From Metaphire vulgaris (taxonomy: Eukaryota; Annelida; Clitellata; Crassiclitellata; Megascolecidae), in the NCBI GenBank assembly GCA_018105865.1, contig CM030868.1:1388454-1452453 (forward strand): a stretch of DNA of 64,000 bases. The letters run 5' to 3'. Below, one piece after another: positions 24,331 to 35,528 of the stretch. Each line of letters begins with the position of its first letter. Within the stretch, counting starts at the first letter, position 1. A model generated the notes under the pieces. It did no database searches. It had not been told where the DNA came from and saw only the letters and a list, made by a program, of their open reading frames with translations. The position numbers were made by a program, and so were the translations under genes.

Positions 24331-24904
24331 TAGGTGCGCAAATAGCGGGTGCGCAAACTACTAGTGTGCATACTATGCAATACCTATTTATATTGTATAT
24401 AGGCCTATATTTGTTTAGGGTTTCCTTTTTTCCGAACACAGTGTATATAATAATATAGATCGACCTTTCCGCGCAATATACGAAGAAAATACTCTTCGGA
24501 TCGAATCTATCCGCCACAATCAATGGCCTTTCTCTGGATAACGATAGGCTGTGTATTTCTTCCGCTCTCCATTGGGAATTTTCTCAAATCCAGGCTCGAA
24601 CGCCGACCGGCAGGCTACTGAGGCTAGGATAATTACTCAATCTATAAAGCGCTGTATTAATGGTAGCGAATTGCTAAGCTGTGGATAGAATTAATTGTGA
24701 ATTTAATTAGACTGAGGCACCAACTGCAGCTGTTCGAATATAATGGAAGCTTCCAAAAGGAGTGATGCGCCACGATTCTGCACTAATTGATATTTTAGTT
24801 TTGCAAATGATTTTAGTTTTTAGTTTTACTTAGTTTTAGAGCTGCCATTTTAGTTATTGTTTGGTTTTCGTTTTGTAAATAGTTCTAGTTTTAGTTTTAT
24901 CTCT

Positions 24905-25150
24905 AGTTAACTCTCTTTCCCTCTGGTTGTCAGATCTTCCAATAAACTGAGCATTTTCAGATCTAGGCTTAAAACACATCTGTTTCAATTAGCATTTCCT
25001 CCATATAGTCGGTCTTACTCTTTCCCTCTGACTGATGTCTCTGGAATGACCTGGTCTTTTGCGGATGGATTGAAGTGCCATCGATTGATACCCTTGAGTA
25101 TGATAAATGGCGCTATAGAAGTGCATAATTATTATTATTAATTATTATTT
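24905..25150 (+). mobile_element. 3' end of a non-LTR retrotransposon (LINE), 5'-truncated
   Basis: From 24914 one frame reads SFPLVVRSSNKLSIFRSRLK and THLFQLAFPPYS, the familiar carboxy end of CR1/L2-like reverse transcriptase proteins. It is followed by GGCGCTATAGAAGTGCATAA and a (TTA)n tail. The minus-strand copy at 55605-55830 has the same layout. The remainder of the element is absent, as expected from 5' truncation during target-primed integration. Confidence 0.7.
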
Positions 25151-25302
25151 ATTTCTAGTTAACGAAATAGAAAAAATTATAGTTTTTGACTGCATTTCGT
25201 TAACTGGCATATAACATTAGCTGGACTGTGGCGGCGTTTTAGAAGTAAAAATTCTGACAATGAAATAGAAATGAGGTAACTTTCTTGAGTTTGAGATAAC
25301 TG

Positions 25303-25672
25303 GTTCATTGTATAACATGTTTTATAGACAGAAGCGCTATTTATAATTAATTCGCTTTGTGATAGATGACAATGGAAGGACTACTAGACAGTCGGTCTAG
25401 AAATATGCAAAATTTCAGCGCGTTGAATAAATTCTCCGACTAAACCCGAATTTTCTTCTGTGCCCATCTTCAATGCTTCCAATTGTGCTAGAATAGTAAA
25501 TATATGCCACCTCAAATTTTTTCTACGGGGTTCGAAATGGAACACCTCTTCATACCAACTGTTTTGTAGGCCTTCCATTGGCTTCTATCTTCTTTCGAGT
25601 TAGTTTTAAATGGGGTGGGGTGGAGGGATTTTGTCGTCTATAAAACCTGTTTTAGAATGACACAGTTATCTT
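25303..25672. mobile_element. Dispersed family H element with ~36-bp terminal inverted repeats
   Basis: The left end AGATAACTGGTTCATTGTAT continues to TTTTATAGAC. The right end read backwards is AGATAACTGTGTCATTCTAA continuing to GGTTTTATAGACG. It is about 370 bp and non-coding. This is the copy in which both terminal repeats are clearest. Confidence 0.78.
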
Positions 25673-25799
25673 GAATTTCTTTTAGCGTCATAAAATCCAA
25701 CAAAACCGAAGAAGACTTACATAATAGTCTTTGAAGATCTGTGCAAAAAACACGTTTGATTCGAGAGAGACCCTCCGCTTACTTACTTACTTTTTATAG

Positions 25800-26057
25800 T
25801 CTGCAACCAGGCCAGCCTTGGGGTGGCGGCCATTTTTGGTCCGCACAGCAGCGGCCTGGCGAGCTACATCAACTCGCTGTGCAGCACGCTCGAGATTCCA
25901 CACATCGAATCCCGACTCGAACCCAGGACGGAAGCGGAGAGACAGGTCTTCTCTCTGAACGTCCATCCTCAGTCGACTCAACTCAGTCAAGCGTATCTCG
26001 ATCTTCTGAAGCAGTTTCAGTGGACGAAGCTATGCGTCATCTACGGAGATCATAAAG
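25800..26057 (+). CDS. Kainate receptor exon 2: amino-terminal domain
   Basis: The acceptor TTTTTATAG joins in phase 1 to exon 1 (G|TC, Val). The frame reads CNQASLGVAAIFGPHSSGLA, then IPHIESR, and ends WTKLCVIYGDHK before the donor AAAG|GTAGGA. AAIFGP and the following Ser-Ser correspond to the conserved ATD loop of kainate receptors. The 258-bp length and both phases fit. Confidence 0.95.
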
Positions 26058-26460
26058 GTAGGAAAGTAAGGAGAGAGAAGTAGGAAAGTAGGGAGAGATA
26101 AGTAGGAAAGTAAGGAGAGAGAAGTAGGAAAGTAAGGAGAGAGAAGTAGGGAGAGTGGTAGGAATGCAGGGGGCAGTGGCGGCTCCACAGGGGAGCCCGG
26201 GGGCCGTGCCCCTATTGAGTGCCTGGCCCCCAGTTGGGACCCTATACTTAATGCTACATACATTAAACAGCAAATGGTTGCCCTCCCACCGTGATTAGAA
26301 GTTGCCACCCCAACGCCCCCCCCCACTTGCCGAATCCTGGAGCAGCTACTGGTAGGAAGAGAGGTAGGAAAGTAGGGAGGGAGACAGGGAGGTATGGAGA
26401 GAGGTATGAAAGTAGGGAGAGAAGTAGGAAAGTAGGGAGAGAAGTAGAAAAGTAATCAAA
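26058..26460. repeat. Minisatellite starting at the exon 2 donor, split by a MITE
   Basis: The unit GTAGGAAAGTAGGGAGAGAA (about 20-22 bp) is repeated from the splice donor itself to 26172, interrupted by the family B MITE at 26174-26351, then resumes to about 26460. Donor-like GTAGGAAAG words are therefore present many times. Confidence 0.85.
26174..26351. mobile_element. hAT-like MITE, family B, inside a minisatellite
   Basis: Starts CAGTGGCGGCTCCACAGG and ends with a mutated GGAGCAGCTACTG. It carries the family body words CCCTATACTTAATGCTACAT and GATTAGAAGTTGCCACC. No clean target duplication is left. Confidence 0.85.
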
Positions 26461-26553
26461 AGTTCAGAAGATATGGGAGAATGTATGAAAGTAGGGACAA
26501 CTGGGGAAAGTAAAAGTTAACAATCACAGTTTTCTTTATCATTCGGCTGCTTT

Positions 26554-26633
26554 TTAACCCCTAAACCGTGTATTTAACTGTAACTCAATGTAAAATGGAT
26601 GGATATATCCGGGATCCCCAGTTAAGAGGTTAA
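26554..26633. mobile_element. TTAA-ended MITE, family A, copy 3
   Basis: TTAACCCCTAAACCGTG ... CCCCAGTTAAGAGGTTAA, with the inner GGATATATCC palindrome intact. Confidence 0.85.
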
Positions 26634-26711
26634 TCTTTCGTGTGTTCGACTTTTATCATTTTTCTTGACAATCTGTCTGGACAGAAATATTTAATCAAGG
26701 TAAGATGATTC

Positions 26712-26794
26712 TTAACCCCTTAACTGGGCAACTATTTGTAACTCAATGTAAAATGGACGAGCGTTACTCAGGGCACTCAGTTAAGGGGTTAATT
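26712..26794. mobile_element. TTAA-ended MITE, family A, variant copy 4
   Basis: Ends are typical (TTAACCCCTTAACTGGG, CAGTTAAGGGGTTAA) but the centre differs: GGATATATCC is replaced by GAGCGTTACTCAGGGC. It is only 78 bp from copy 3. Confidence 0.8.
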
Positions 26795-27027
26795 GTCAAT
26801 TTAATGAAAAGGTGTCTTCAGTCAAACTGAATTTTGAATAAAATTTTTCGAAACGCTGAAATTGACGTCATCAATAATTCTTAGAGTTTAAGCCAGGACA
26901 GCGCTACATAAATTGAAAATTTTTCCTAAGACTTAACGGGATATGATATAGCGCCTATTTTCAGAAAAATAGACTGCACAAGTTGATTCGCCCCATTTTT
27001 AGACCACTGTTCGTTTGCACAAATGGA

Positions 27028-27102
27028 CAGGGTGGCGCAAAAAACCAGACCATATTAAATGGAAACCTAAATGTGACTGGTCCGGTTTTTTGCGCCACCC
27101 TG
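27028..27102. mobile_element. 75-bp foldback element (GCAAAAAACCGGAC family), best copy
   Basis: The left arm CAGGGTGGCGCAAAAAACCA and right arm TCCGGTTTTTTGCGCCACCC pair almost perfectly over about 25 bp, leaving a short centre. Other members are at 4334, 8852 and 10719. Confidence 0.85.
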
Positions 27103-28401
27103 TAAGCCAAGGCGTTCCATGAGCACCGGGGCGCGGTCACGTGCTTTGCAACCAGACGACAGTATTTTTCCGTTGGCACCTTGATAATGGAGAGAGAGAG
27201 AGAGAGAGAGGGATCATCGCTGGGTCAGTTAATCGCCCATGTACCGGGGGGCATTGTCCGCCCGCGACAGGTGCCCCCGTCTCTCTTCTTTTTCGAAGCG
27301 GGGAGGGGGCTGTTGGGGTGGAGGGTAGGGTGGGAGTGGGGGTGTGGAAAGGAAGCATAAACGCGGGCAGGTGATCAAATTTTGTTGTCAATATTTGATG
27401 TGGTGGGGAGGGAGGGGGTCTCTTGAGGAGAGAAAAGACACGTGACATGACATAAAGTGTGGAGCCCAGGGGCAGGGGTGAAAATGGGCAATAACCATAA
27501 TATTTATATAAATCAGCAAATCAAGCAAAAACGGAACTACCGGTAAGGAGAGAGTCTGCACAATCTAATTCTGAGGCTGGGAGCAAAAAATGTGCACCTA
27601 GCTAATTAAGACTGAGAGAAAAGACACGTGACTATCAACAAAATCTCCATCTGCGAAAGGCCGTGATGACCTTGACAGCTGCATGGCCCTAAAAACACTT
27701 TGAACTTCCTTGAAAAAACTCTGTTCGGTTGACAGAGTCTTCTTTAACAGTCATTTTCTGTTCCCACAACTCACCTTGCAGTTCATCAAGCCTCCGGGTG
27801 TCGTCGGCAGTTATTGAGAAACGAGAAATTCACGAAATTAAACACACTGATTTGCCAGATAAAATACAGGCGTGTCCAGGGAGAGGGTCTTAGATGGGGA
27901 GGCAGTTTCACCATTCGACAGTGCTTTGTAAGTTGAAACCTTTTCTATACCAAAATTACTGATCTCGGGCCAGTTTTCTGTTATTCGAAATTGCACCGCG
28001 GGCCGAAAAAAAAACCCTTCGGCGGGCCGGATTTGGCCCATGGGCCAGTCACCCCTGCTCTAGCCAAAACTTATCATCATCATCATCAAACTTATCATCA
28101 TCATCATCATTATCATTGAACTTCTATAGCGCCATTATGGTGATATTCTTGGCATCAGTAGTAGATGGTCGTTCTTTGATTTGAATCGCCGCCGCCCCCC
28201 CCCCTCCCCCGTCCCGCACGAATTGACCAAAGTTAAGTCAAAACATCAAAATTATCGTTAGCAAAATATCGACATTAGACGCCGCCGGCGGGTTATTTAA
28301 AACCAGGGCGCCTCGATGGTTTGACGTCTGGGGGGGTGCCTCTGCTCTTCCACAAGACAACACACTGGCCGTGGTGGAATGCATGCGTTTTCGAAAGCCT
28401 T

Positions 28402-28484
28402 TTAACCCCTTAACCGTGTATTTAACTGTAACTCAATGTAAAATGGACGGATATATAATCCGGGATCCCCAGTTAAGGGGTTAA
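28402..28484. mobile_element. TTAA-ended MITE, family A, copy 5
   Basis: TTAACCCCTTAACCGTG ... CAGTTAAGGGGTTAA, with GGATATATAATCCGGGATC in the centre. Confidence 0.87.
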
Positions 28485-28685
28485 AACTGATTTTACGATA
28501 GCGTCGTGAATAAACCTTGGTTCCGTTCCGTCGAGCATTAGATGCGACCGTCGTACGGTGACTGATGGCCTCGTTAGTAACGCGGACAATACGGGCGAAA
28601 GGGGCCGCGGCGACACGGGGTACGATGGATGGCTGGCGGACGGACCGGGAGGCCCCCTGTCTGACCCCCGGCGATATTTTTTCAG

Positions 28686-28861
28686 ACCTCCTGCTGATCC
28701 AGGGAATAATCCGTACGCCCCTCAGCACCGAGGTGGAAATTATAATACGCCAGGCGTCTCGCAGCACAATGAGAGAGACCCTGAAGGAGATACATCATCG
28801 CGAGATATACAACATTCTCGTTCACCTCACAACCGAAGATACCTATCATCTTCTCAGGGCG
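28686..28861 (+). CDS. Kainate receptor exon 3: amino-terminal domain
   Basis: The acceptor TTTTTTCAG joins in phase 1 (G|AC, Asp). The frame reads LLLIQGIIRTPLSTEVEIII, then RQASRSTMRETLKEIHHREI and YNILVHLTTEDTYHLLRA. The donor is GCG|GTAGGG, phase 0. It aligns with the ATD segment between the two lobes (LIRLQELI ... AAGILKQ in vertebrate subunits). Confidence 0.93.
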
Positions 28862-28947
28862 GTAGGGTTACCTCTTCCTCCTCTTCTTCCTCCTCCTCTT
28901 GTCCCTCCTTCTTTTTCCAATTTTGATTTCCGAGAGCGGGTGTGAAT

Positions 28948-29132
28948 CAGTGGCGGCTCCACCGGGGGGCCAGGGGGGCCCGTGCCCCCCTTATTGAGTG
29001 CCTGGCCCTCCCCCCAGTTGGGACCTATACTTAATGCTACGTACATTAAACAACAAATGGTTGGCCCCCATGATTAGAAGTTGCCACCCCAACGCCCCCC
29101 CCCCCACTTGCCAAATCCTAGAGCCGCCACTG
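28948..29132. mobile_element. hAT-like MITE, family B, exact target duplication
   Basis: CAGTGGCGGCTCCACCGG ... TAGAGCCGCCACTG, flanked by GTGTGAAT on both sides (28940-28947 and 29133-29140). Confidence 0.93.
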
Positions 29133-29394
29133 GTGTGAATTGAATGGGGTTTTGCGAATCTGTGAACATTTTGTATAGTTCTTTGTCATCATCTCGTCAC
29201 TCTGGCCTTCTTTCCTCTTCCACTCCTTACTCCATCACCCATAAATTCTCCGTCTATACGTCAATTTTTTCTATTCATCCTATGCTTTAAATTCTTAATG
29301 TACCTTCGGTAAAATCGCATTAACAAGGGCATTTGAAAACGGAACGGCATTAACTGAAAGACCCTCTTAACTACACCTGAGCAAATCTCTCAGG

Positions 29395-29470
29395 ATAAGG
29401 GACTATTGCGGTGTTACTTCTGGAAGCGCTATATAATCTTACGAGACTCTACTTACTTATTTACTTATTG
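29395..29470 (+). mobile_element. Retroposon 3'-tail fragment
   Basis: GGAAGCGCTATATAATCTTACGAGACT followed by (CTTA)n resembles tails at 54900-54985 and, on the minus strand, 29985-30060 and 55605. This is probably the end of a LINE or SINE sharing its tail. Confidence 0.45.
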
Positions 29471-29555
29471 GTCCGTCCTGGTAGGCTACGTCGTAACGGC
29501 GTTTTCCTGTACGTCTGAATGTCTGCCTGCCTGTTTGTCTGATTAATTATTGTAA

Positions 29556-29736
<181 letters not shown>

Positions 29737-29984
29737 ATCTCTGTGCGGACGGACCCTGCTTGCCATCTATCGATATTTCTGTGCATTATACTGGAGCTGG
29801 CGCTAGAAAAATGCATAATTTTAACGCAGGCATTTCTATATGGACGACGTCAGTCTTACTGTAAGATCAAATTGTGGACCAAAAAACTTGTCAATCAGCA
29901 TGCCTTGACTGCAAAGACTGGAATAATATTGCTTTGCATTGCCAACATAATGCGATACTTTACCAAAGCCACTGGGTCATGTAA

Positions 29985-30060
29985 GTAAGTAAGTAAGTAA
30001 AAAATCTCGTGAATTTATATAGCTCTTTCGTAAGTAGTACAGCAGTAAATGCTTTTTTCT
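29985..30060 (-). mobile_element. Retroposon 3'-tail fragment, minus orientation
   Basis: (TAAG)n followed by AATTTATATAGCTCTTTCG is the reverse of the GCGCTATATAAATT-(CTTA)n tail found elsewhere in the window. Confidence 0.45.
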
Positions 30061-30103
30061 CGAGGAGAAATGTAATTATTAAGATAATGTAATTTGTGAA
30101 AAT

Positions 30104-30358
30104 CAGGGGCGTAGCGACGGGGGTGAATATCGGTATATATATATATACAACCCCCCCCCAAAAAAAAAATCAGTCAACCTTGAAGTTTTGTATGTGATTT
30201 GTTCATTCATTCATTCATTCCTAGGTATTTATAGTGCGCCTGTGTCAATTTACATGTGGCTATATGTGGTTTATATGGTTTATGTGGTTTATGGTTAAGA
30301 TTTATACCCACACAAAATATTTATACCGGCCCAAATCAAATTCCTGGCTACGCCCCTG
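30104..30358. mobile_element. hAT-like MITE, family D, exact target duplication
   Basis: CAGGGGCGTAGCGACGGGGG ... TTCCTGGCTACGCCCCTG, flanked by GTGAAAAT on both sides (30096-30103 and 30359-30366). It ends only 32 bp before receptor exon 4. Confidence 0.93.
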
Positions 30359-30390
30359 GTGAAAATACGGCTGTGTTTTGATTTTGTCAG

Positions 30391-30444
30391 GCACTCCAGG
30401 TTGGAATGATCGACCAGAAGCATCAATATATTATTACCAACCTG
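30391..30444 (+). CDS. Kainate receptor exon 4: 18-codon micro-exon
   Basis: The acceptor TTTTGTCAG and donor CTG|GTAAGT bound 54 bp reading ALQVGMIDQKHQYIITNL. Vertebrate kainate genes have an exon of the same size here (ALAMGMMTEYYHYIFTTL type). Phase 0 on both sides matches exons 3 and 5. It is too short to be found by open-frame length and was placed by homology and splice sites. Confidence 0.95.
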
Positions 30445-31074
30445 GTAAGTAAATTGGCAAGTCAATTAATTAATTGCTATACAGTGTAAAAGAAAACTTC
30501 TGAGAGCCTTGATGCCTAATTAACCTTGTGCTATGTACTGCTAATCGCTTTGTCAACGTTGTGAAATTAGCTGCTAGAAAAGAAATTAATTTTTAAAAGT
30601 AAAACATTACTTATTCTCCAAACTTCGAAATGGTCCATTTTTAAACAACTAAATCAACATTTTCGTATGACTAAAATTCCTTTAGATATGTAAGGTTGTA
30701 AAGCATATCTCAGTATGTATAAGACAGAGGCGCTTTTTAAAAGCTATTTAGGCCTAAGAGGATGGTTTTTTTGCTGTCTGTGGAAAAACAATACGTGCGA
30801 AAATTCGATCGATGTGAAGATTTGACATCGTCTAAAAATCCTGGATTCGAGACGTTACAGACGATCCAGACAGAGAAAGCGCTCTTTGAAAGGGTTTTCA
30901 CATTTACATCTCTAAGCTCCGCAATCTGATAGCGTTCTCCAGCCAAAAATAAATAAGACCCAGACCTGAATACAAACACCGGAAGAGGCTAGCCGATACG
31001 TTAGCCTCTCAAGATCCTGCAGCACTGTAGCCGCTATCTCGTTGCGATAATAATGCCATGATCGAGTCAGCAGC

Positions 31075-31270
31075 AGAAGAAGAAGAAGAAGAAGAAGAAG
31101 AAGAAGAAGAAGAAGAAGAAAGAAGAATATGAAGAAGAAGAAGAAGAAGAAGAAGAAGAAGAAGAAGAAGAAGAAGAAGAAGAAGAAGAAGAAGAAGAAG
31201 AAGAAGAAGAAGAAGAAGAAGAAAAGAAGAAGAAGAAGAAGAAAAAGAAGGAAAAGGAAAAGGGAAAGGA
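31075..31270. repeat. (GAA)n microsatellite, ~190 bp
   Basis: Nearly pure AAG triplets, interrupted by AGAATATG near 31123 and G/A-rich decay after 31220. Purine-only GAA tracts of this length can form triplex DNA. Confidence 0.95.
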
Positions 31271-31885
31271 AGAAAGAAGAATACCAACCGATAGCAAATA
31301 CATCACCTGCCTATTTCACGCACTGAATTCATTAGAAAACAACGCTAACCCTCCCTCCTGCCCCTCCTCCCCACCCCGATCCATAGGGCGCTCAATAACC
31401 CTATCCCGTTCGCCACCCTCGCTTACCTTGTACGCGTGTACGGTTAACCACGACGCGGTGATTTATTAGTCCACTTGAAGTCATGGCAACGGCGGTTTCT
31501 TTGCGCTGTTGTATACGTTGCGTTGATCTGTCGAAGATTGCCTTGATTGAGTGAATATAGGAAACGCATGATTTACCGTATATGCTGCTTAGCAAGCCCG
31601 ACTCGTATGGAAGACATGATGACAATATTTGATATTGGCAGCTCTGTGTTATTGATGTTTCTGCGTTTGAAAGCGCCATAATTAGTTATTTCCAAAGACG
31701 TCTAATCTCTCGCTTCGTGGGGGTGGGGGGTGGGGGCACCTGGGAGGGATTTAGTGGGACTAACTGGGTGCTCCGAATGTCGTCAGCATTTCACTTATTT
31801 CGAGCAAATTGCCTCTGATATGCAAACGGCAAAGCAAATTGAAATCAATGAACTATGGGAAAACACGGTAAAGTTTCTTGATTTA

Positions 31886-31887
<2 letters not shown>

Positions 31888-31957
<70 letters not shown>
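31888..31957. repeat. (AAT)n microsatellite
   Basis: A pure AAT run of about 70 bp in the intron between exons 4 and 5. Confidence 0.95.
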
Positions 31958-32210
31958 TTAACCTTCTAGTTTTCTGTTTGAACGTTTTAGACAATTTAGA
32001 GTTTATCTTAATTTCCATTCAGACAGCGAAAGAAACTCATTGGTCAAAAAAAATTCGGTCGTTGCTATTGGCGACGAGGTCATCGAATTCGGGTCGCCAT
32101 GGAAACCGTTGTCAACGACAACGTCTTTACACTACACCGTTTTAGACCGCTAATATGTAATGACGTAATGATGCAATGACCACTAATATGTAATGTAAAA
32201 CTGAAATGAG

Positions 32211-32452
32211 TAGTGGCGGTTTCAGGATTTCTTGGTGGGGAGGGGGGTGAAATGAATTCATAGGAAATTGGTGGGGGATGAAAAGAGAGGGGAAATCTAT
32301 AAAAGAAGCTGACTGGATGACAAAAGGGAATTTTTCCCCTAATTTTACTACACTTTACATTTCCCGAAAAATAGGTTTCACAAGCGGCAAAAAGTCCGGA
32401 AGTCCGGTGGGGGGATGCATCCCGACTCATCCCCCACCTGGAACCGCCACTG
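32211..32452. mobile_element. hAT-like MITE related to family B
   Basis: The left end TAGTGGCGGTTTCAGGATT (first bases mutated) and right end CTGGAACCGCCACTG form inverted repeats. The body is 240 bp and non-coding. Confidence 0.72.
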
Positions 32453-32519
32453 GTAAGGAGTTACAGGTGTTGATGTATAAAAAGATTGTTCCACAAGAAA
32501 GGTGTTGCTGTGCTCTTAG

Positions 32520-32693
32520 GACATGGAGACCCTGGAGCTGGACGATTTCAGGCACAATTATGCGAACATCACTGGATTTCGTCTGATAGACCGTACGAAC
32601 CGGAAAGTCCAGGACACGTTGAATCAGATGGCGCTATATCAGCAACACAGCGGCTCGAAAATTCTCAACTCTTCGGCAAACCTCTTCATCAAG
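32520..32693 (+). CDS. Kainate receptor exon 5: amino-terminal domain
   Basis: The acceptor GTGCTCTTAG is followed by 58 codons reading DMETLELDDFRHNYANITGF, then RLIDRTNRKVQDTLNQMALY, ending SSANLFIK. NYANITGFRL corresponds to the NMTGFRIL segment of vertebrate subunits. The donor is AAG|GCAAGA, a GC rather than GT donor with otherwise good consensus. Both phases (0/0) fit the flanking exons. Confidence 0.93.
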
Positions 32694-32855
32694 GCAAGAA
32701 CTCCGATCGTATAACGGAAAAAGAAAAAATCCGCTCCGGCTTTGGGGCGTGGTTAAATACGGCTTTTTTCCCCACCTCACGCACCCCTTCCCACCAGGAA
32801 TTTTGAACCTTGGGACAAAGTTCAACGGGGGGTCTACAACGGCGCTCTTCCTATC

Positions 32856-33033
32856 CGGGGCGTAGCCAGGAATTTGATTTGGAGGGGGTATAATGCGATT
32901 GGGGAGGGGGCGTATAAATCTTTAAAAACTTTGAAAATCATAAAAACACATTAAAAACTTTAAGGTAGCCTGATTTTTTTTTTGGTGGGTGGGTGGGCAT
33001 ATATACCGATATATCCCCATCGCTACGCTCCTG
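32856..33033. mobile_element. hAT-like MITE, family D (reverse orientation)
   Basis: CGGGGCGTAGCCAGGAATTT ... CCCATCGCTACGCTCCTG, flanked by TTCCTATC and CTCCTATC (7 of 8 matching). It sits in the small intron between exons 5 and 6. Confidence 0.85.
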
Positions 33034-33108
33034 CTCCTATCAGAGCGAACATTTGTCTTAATTTCTGGGCGGCTGAGTGGAAATGTTTGCGTCATACATG
33101 CACACAGT

Positions 33109-33200
33109 ACTTCTTGTAACAGATGTCTTCTTGTAACAGATGTCTTCTTGTAACAGATGTCTTCTGTCTTCTTCTTGTAACAGGTGTCTTCTTGTAACAG
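33109..33200 (+). repeat. Tandemly repeated splice acceptor, 17-bp unit
   Basis: The unit CTTCTTGTAACAGATGT is repeated so that five TAACAG acceptor-like sites end at 33122, 33139, 33156, 33183 and 33200. The last directly precedes exon 6. Use of the others would add 17, 44, 61 or 78 bases. Confidence 0.85.
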
Positions 33201-33356
33201 GTGGACACCGCCTTGATCTACGACGCGGTTTACGTGTTGGCGAACGCCCTGGAGCGAGTCGACCCCGGCTACACCCGGCTGCGGCTCGTTAACCTCAGCT
33301 GCGACGGGGAGCAGGCCTGGGCGTTCGGAAGCACCCTCTACAGCTACATGAACCTC
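33201..33356 (+). CDS. Kainate receptor exon 6: amino-terminal domain
   Basis: Fifty-two codons reading VDTALIYDAVYVLANALERV, then NLSCDGEQAWAFGSTLYSYM, ending NL before CTC|GTAAGA. DTALIYDAV matches DAALMYDAV of vertebrate subunits. The conserved Cys lies in NLSCD. Phase 0 on both sides. Confidence 0.95.
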
Positions 33357-33434
33357 GTAAGAACACATCTTACTTGCGACTATAGAATATTCTCTGATGC
33401 GAATTCTCTCGCGATATCAATCAGTTACTGGGCA

Positions 33435-33445
33435 ATTGTAATATG

Positions 33446-33525
<80 letters not shown>

Positions 33526-33666
33526 TGGTAGTGGTAGTGGTAGTGGTAGTGGTAGTAGTAGTAGTAGTAGTAGTAGTAGAACAACAACGACTAAATGAAT
33601 CGAGACGACTGAGGTGTAGATAACGAAGAAAGATGAGAGAGAGACAGGTACAGAGACAGAGAGACG

Positions 33667-33737
<71 letters not shown>

Positions 33738-33740
33738 TGA
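33435..33740. repeat. (TTA)n, (GTA/GTG)n and (GA)n microsatellites
   Basis: Triplet runs to 33590, then GA/GACA repeats at 33635-33735, just downstream of exon 6. Confidence 0.92.
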
Positions 33741-35330
33741 CGAGATAACTAGACGGAGGAAATGAAGATCGATTATTGCATGGATATTTTATAGCGGCAG
33801 AGTTTTACGTCACGTGACTCTCCCGCCGTTATTTTTCCGACGTCGTCTGCAGTTTATGCGGCGCTGCTATTTCCCGCCGAAAATTTGATCGGTTTTCCGC
33901 GAAACGATGATGACGACGACGACAAAAGTCCAATAGAACGAACGCTAGATGTCGTCGCCAGCATAGAGATCTATGGTAATATTGTCGGACGCAAATTCAA
34001 CAGAAGGTCTCTATGCAGAGATAGATAGATGGATGCCCTACAACAGCGCTATATAATATATATTATATACATATACCTAGAAATATAATCGCTAAAATAA
34101 TCCCCGATATGGGTCAGTTTTCGATTTCCCCTCCTCCACTGCCCCTCCCGAAGTATTCCACCCTCCTTCCACTCACCACCCCCACCCCCCACACCACCGC
34201 CGCCTGTCCCGGAACAATCGACTCCTAAGCTCGGCGGAAAAGCGGGTGGAAGGGACGTGGGGGGGCTGGGGGCTAAGACCGCGCGGAGATATTCGCGGGA
34301 AATCGAGCGGAAAATTTTAAATTATTTCGCGACGTGCAAATGTCGCTCGTCTCTGCGCCGTCGGTTGACCGATCGCATCGGATCCTCTGCGAGAGACGAA
34401 CCGCCGGGCTCCCTACCGCTCGTGTCCTCCGCGGACTTCGATTATTTTCCTCTTCCTCCTCCTCCTCCTCCTCCTCCTCCTCCGTCGAATCATAAGTCCA
34501 TCAATCAAACAGCGCCGGGCGTCTCCTGAACCAGCATATCACGTGACATGACGTCGATCTATTTAGTTCGGCGTTCACTCGCCAGAGGTTTCCAATTTGA
34601 TGGGAGTCTCTAGTCTAGGTTATTACGTCGTGAGTCCCCCCTCTCCTCTCCTCTTCTGCTCCCTCCCACTCACCCCCTACTCTCCCTCCATCCCGCTGCG
34701 GTCGGGCAGGACAGGATTGCCAGCCAAGATGGTGGCTTTAGGGAGAGGGGATTCTGAGCAAAAATCTACAGCGCAAGTGAAAAACTAGTGGAGTAATTAG
34801 GTTCTCAGTGCCTAAAACTCGAACAGCTTGATAGAAAAAGCCTTAACCAGGCTCGAATCCGGGTTGGCTTTGATGCGCCACATCGGCCGATGCCCGATGC
34901 ATTATAACAGTGGCGCCATAGAAGTCCATTGATCGATTGATTGGTTGATTTTAACACAAGATAAGTTTTACGCTTCGTTTTTCAGTGGCATTGAGTCCCA
35001 AGATTTTCGGGGAGTTCTAATAGAAGGGAAGTAATGCTTTGTTATTATTAGTCACGCTTAAAATTTTAGGGGAGGTTGGCCTCGGGCTCCCCAAAATTCT
35101 CAGAAAACTGGGCACTAAGGCCTTACAGAAATAATTAATCAATGGCCATGTTTAAATATTGCAGACTAAAAACTAGCATTGAGTTTTTAAAATGGACATT
35201 ATCGTTACGATATGATTTTGGATTCGGTGCTGTTTAGTCGTTGTTTTTGAACACTTTCTGGTTGAAAATTTTTCTATGACTTTAGATTGTGAAGTGAAGC
35301 GTGGGCATAATGCATTGGGTGCGATTAGGT
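33741..35330. other. Large-intron segment, partly CpG-rich, no exon recognised
   Basis: 33780-34560 is CpG-rich, with ACGTCACGTGAC near 33808 and a (CTC)n run at 34445-34484. 34840-34950 contains GGCTCGAATCCGGGT, resembling a tRNA B box. No coding exon is seen. Regulatory or SINE origins are possible but unproven. Confidence 0.35.
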
Positions 35331-35334
35331 ATTG

Positions 35335-35344
35335 ACTACTACTG

Positions 35345-35382
<38 letters not shown>

Positions 35383-35480
35383 GCTGCTACTACTACTACT
35401 ACTGCTGCTACTGCTACCACTGCTACTACCGCTGCTACTACTGCTACTGCTGCTGCTGTGCTGCTGCTGCTGCCACCACC

Positions 35481-35528
<48 letters not shown>

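Noticed and set aside
34840..34950. tRNA gene suggested by GGCTCGAATCC
   Set aside because: A B-box-like word alone; no A box at the right distance and no foldable cloverleaf was seen.
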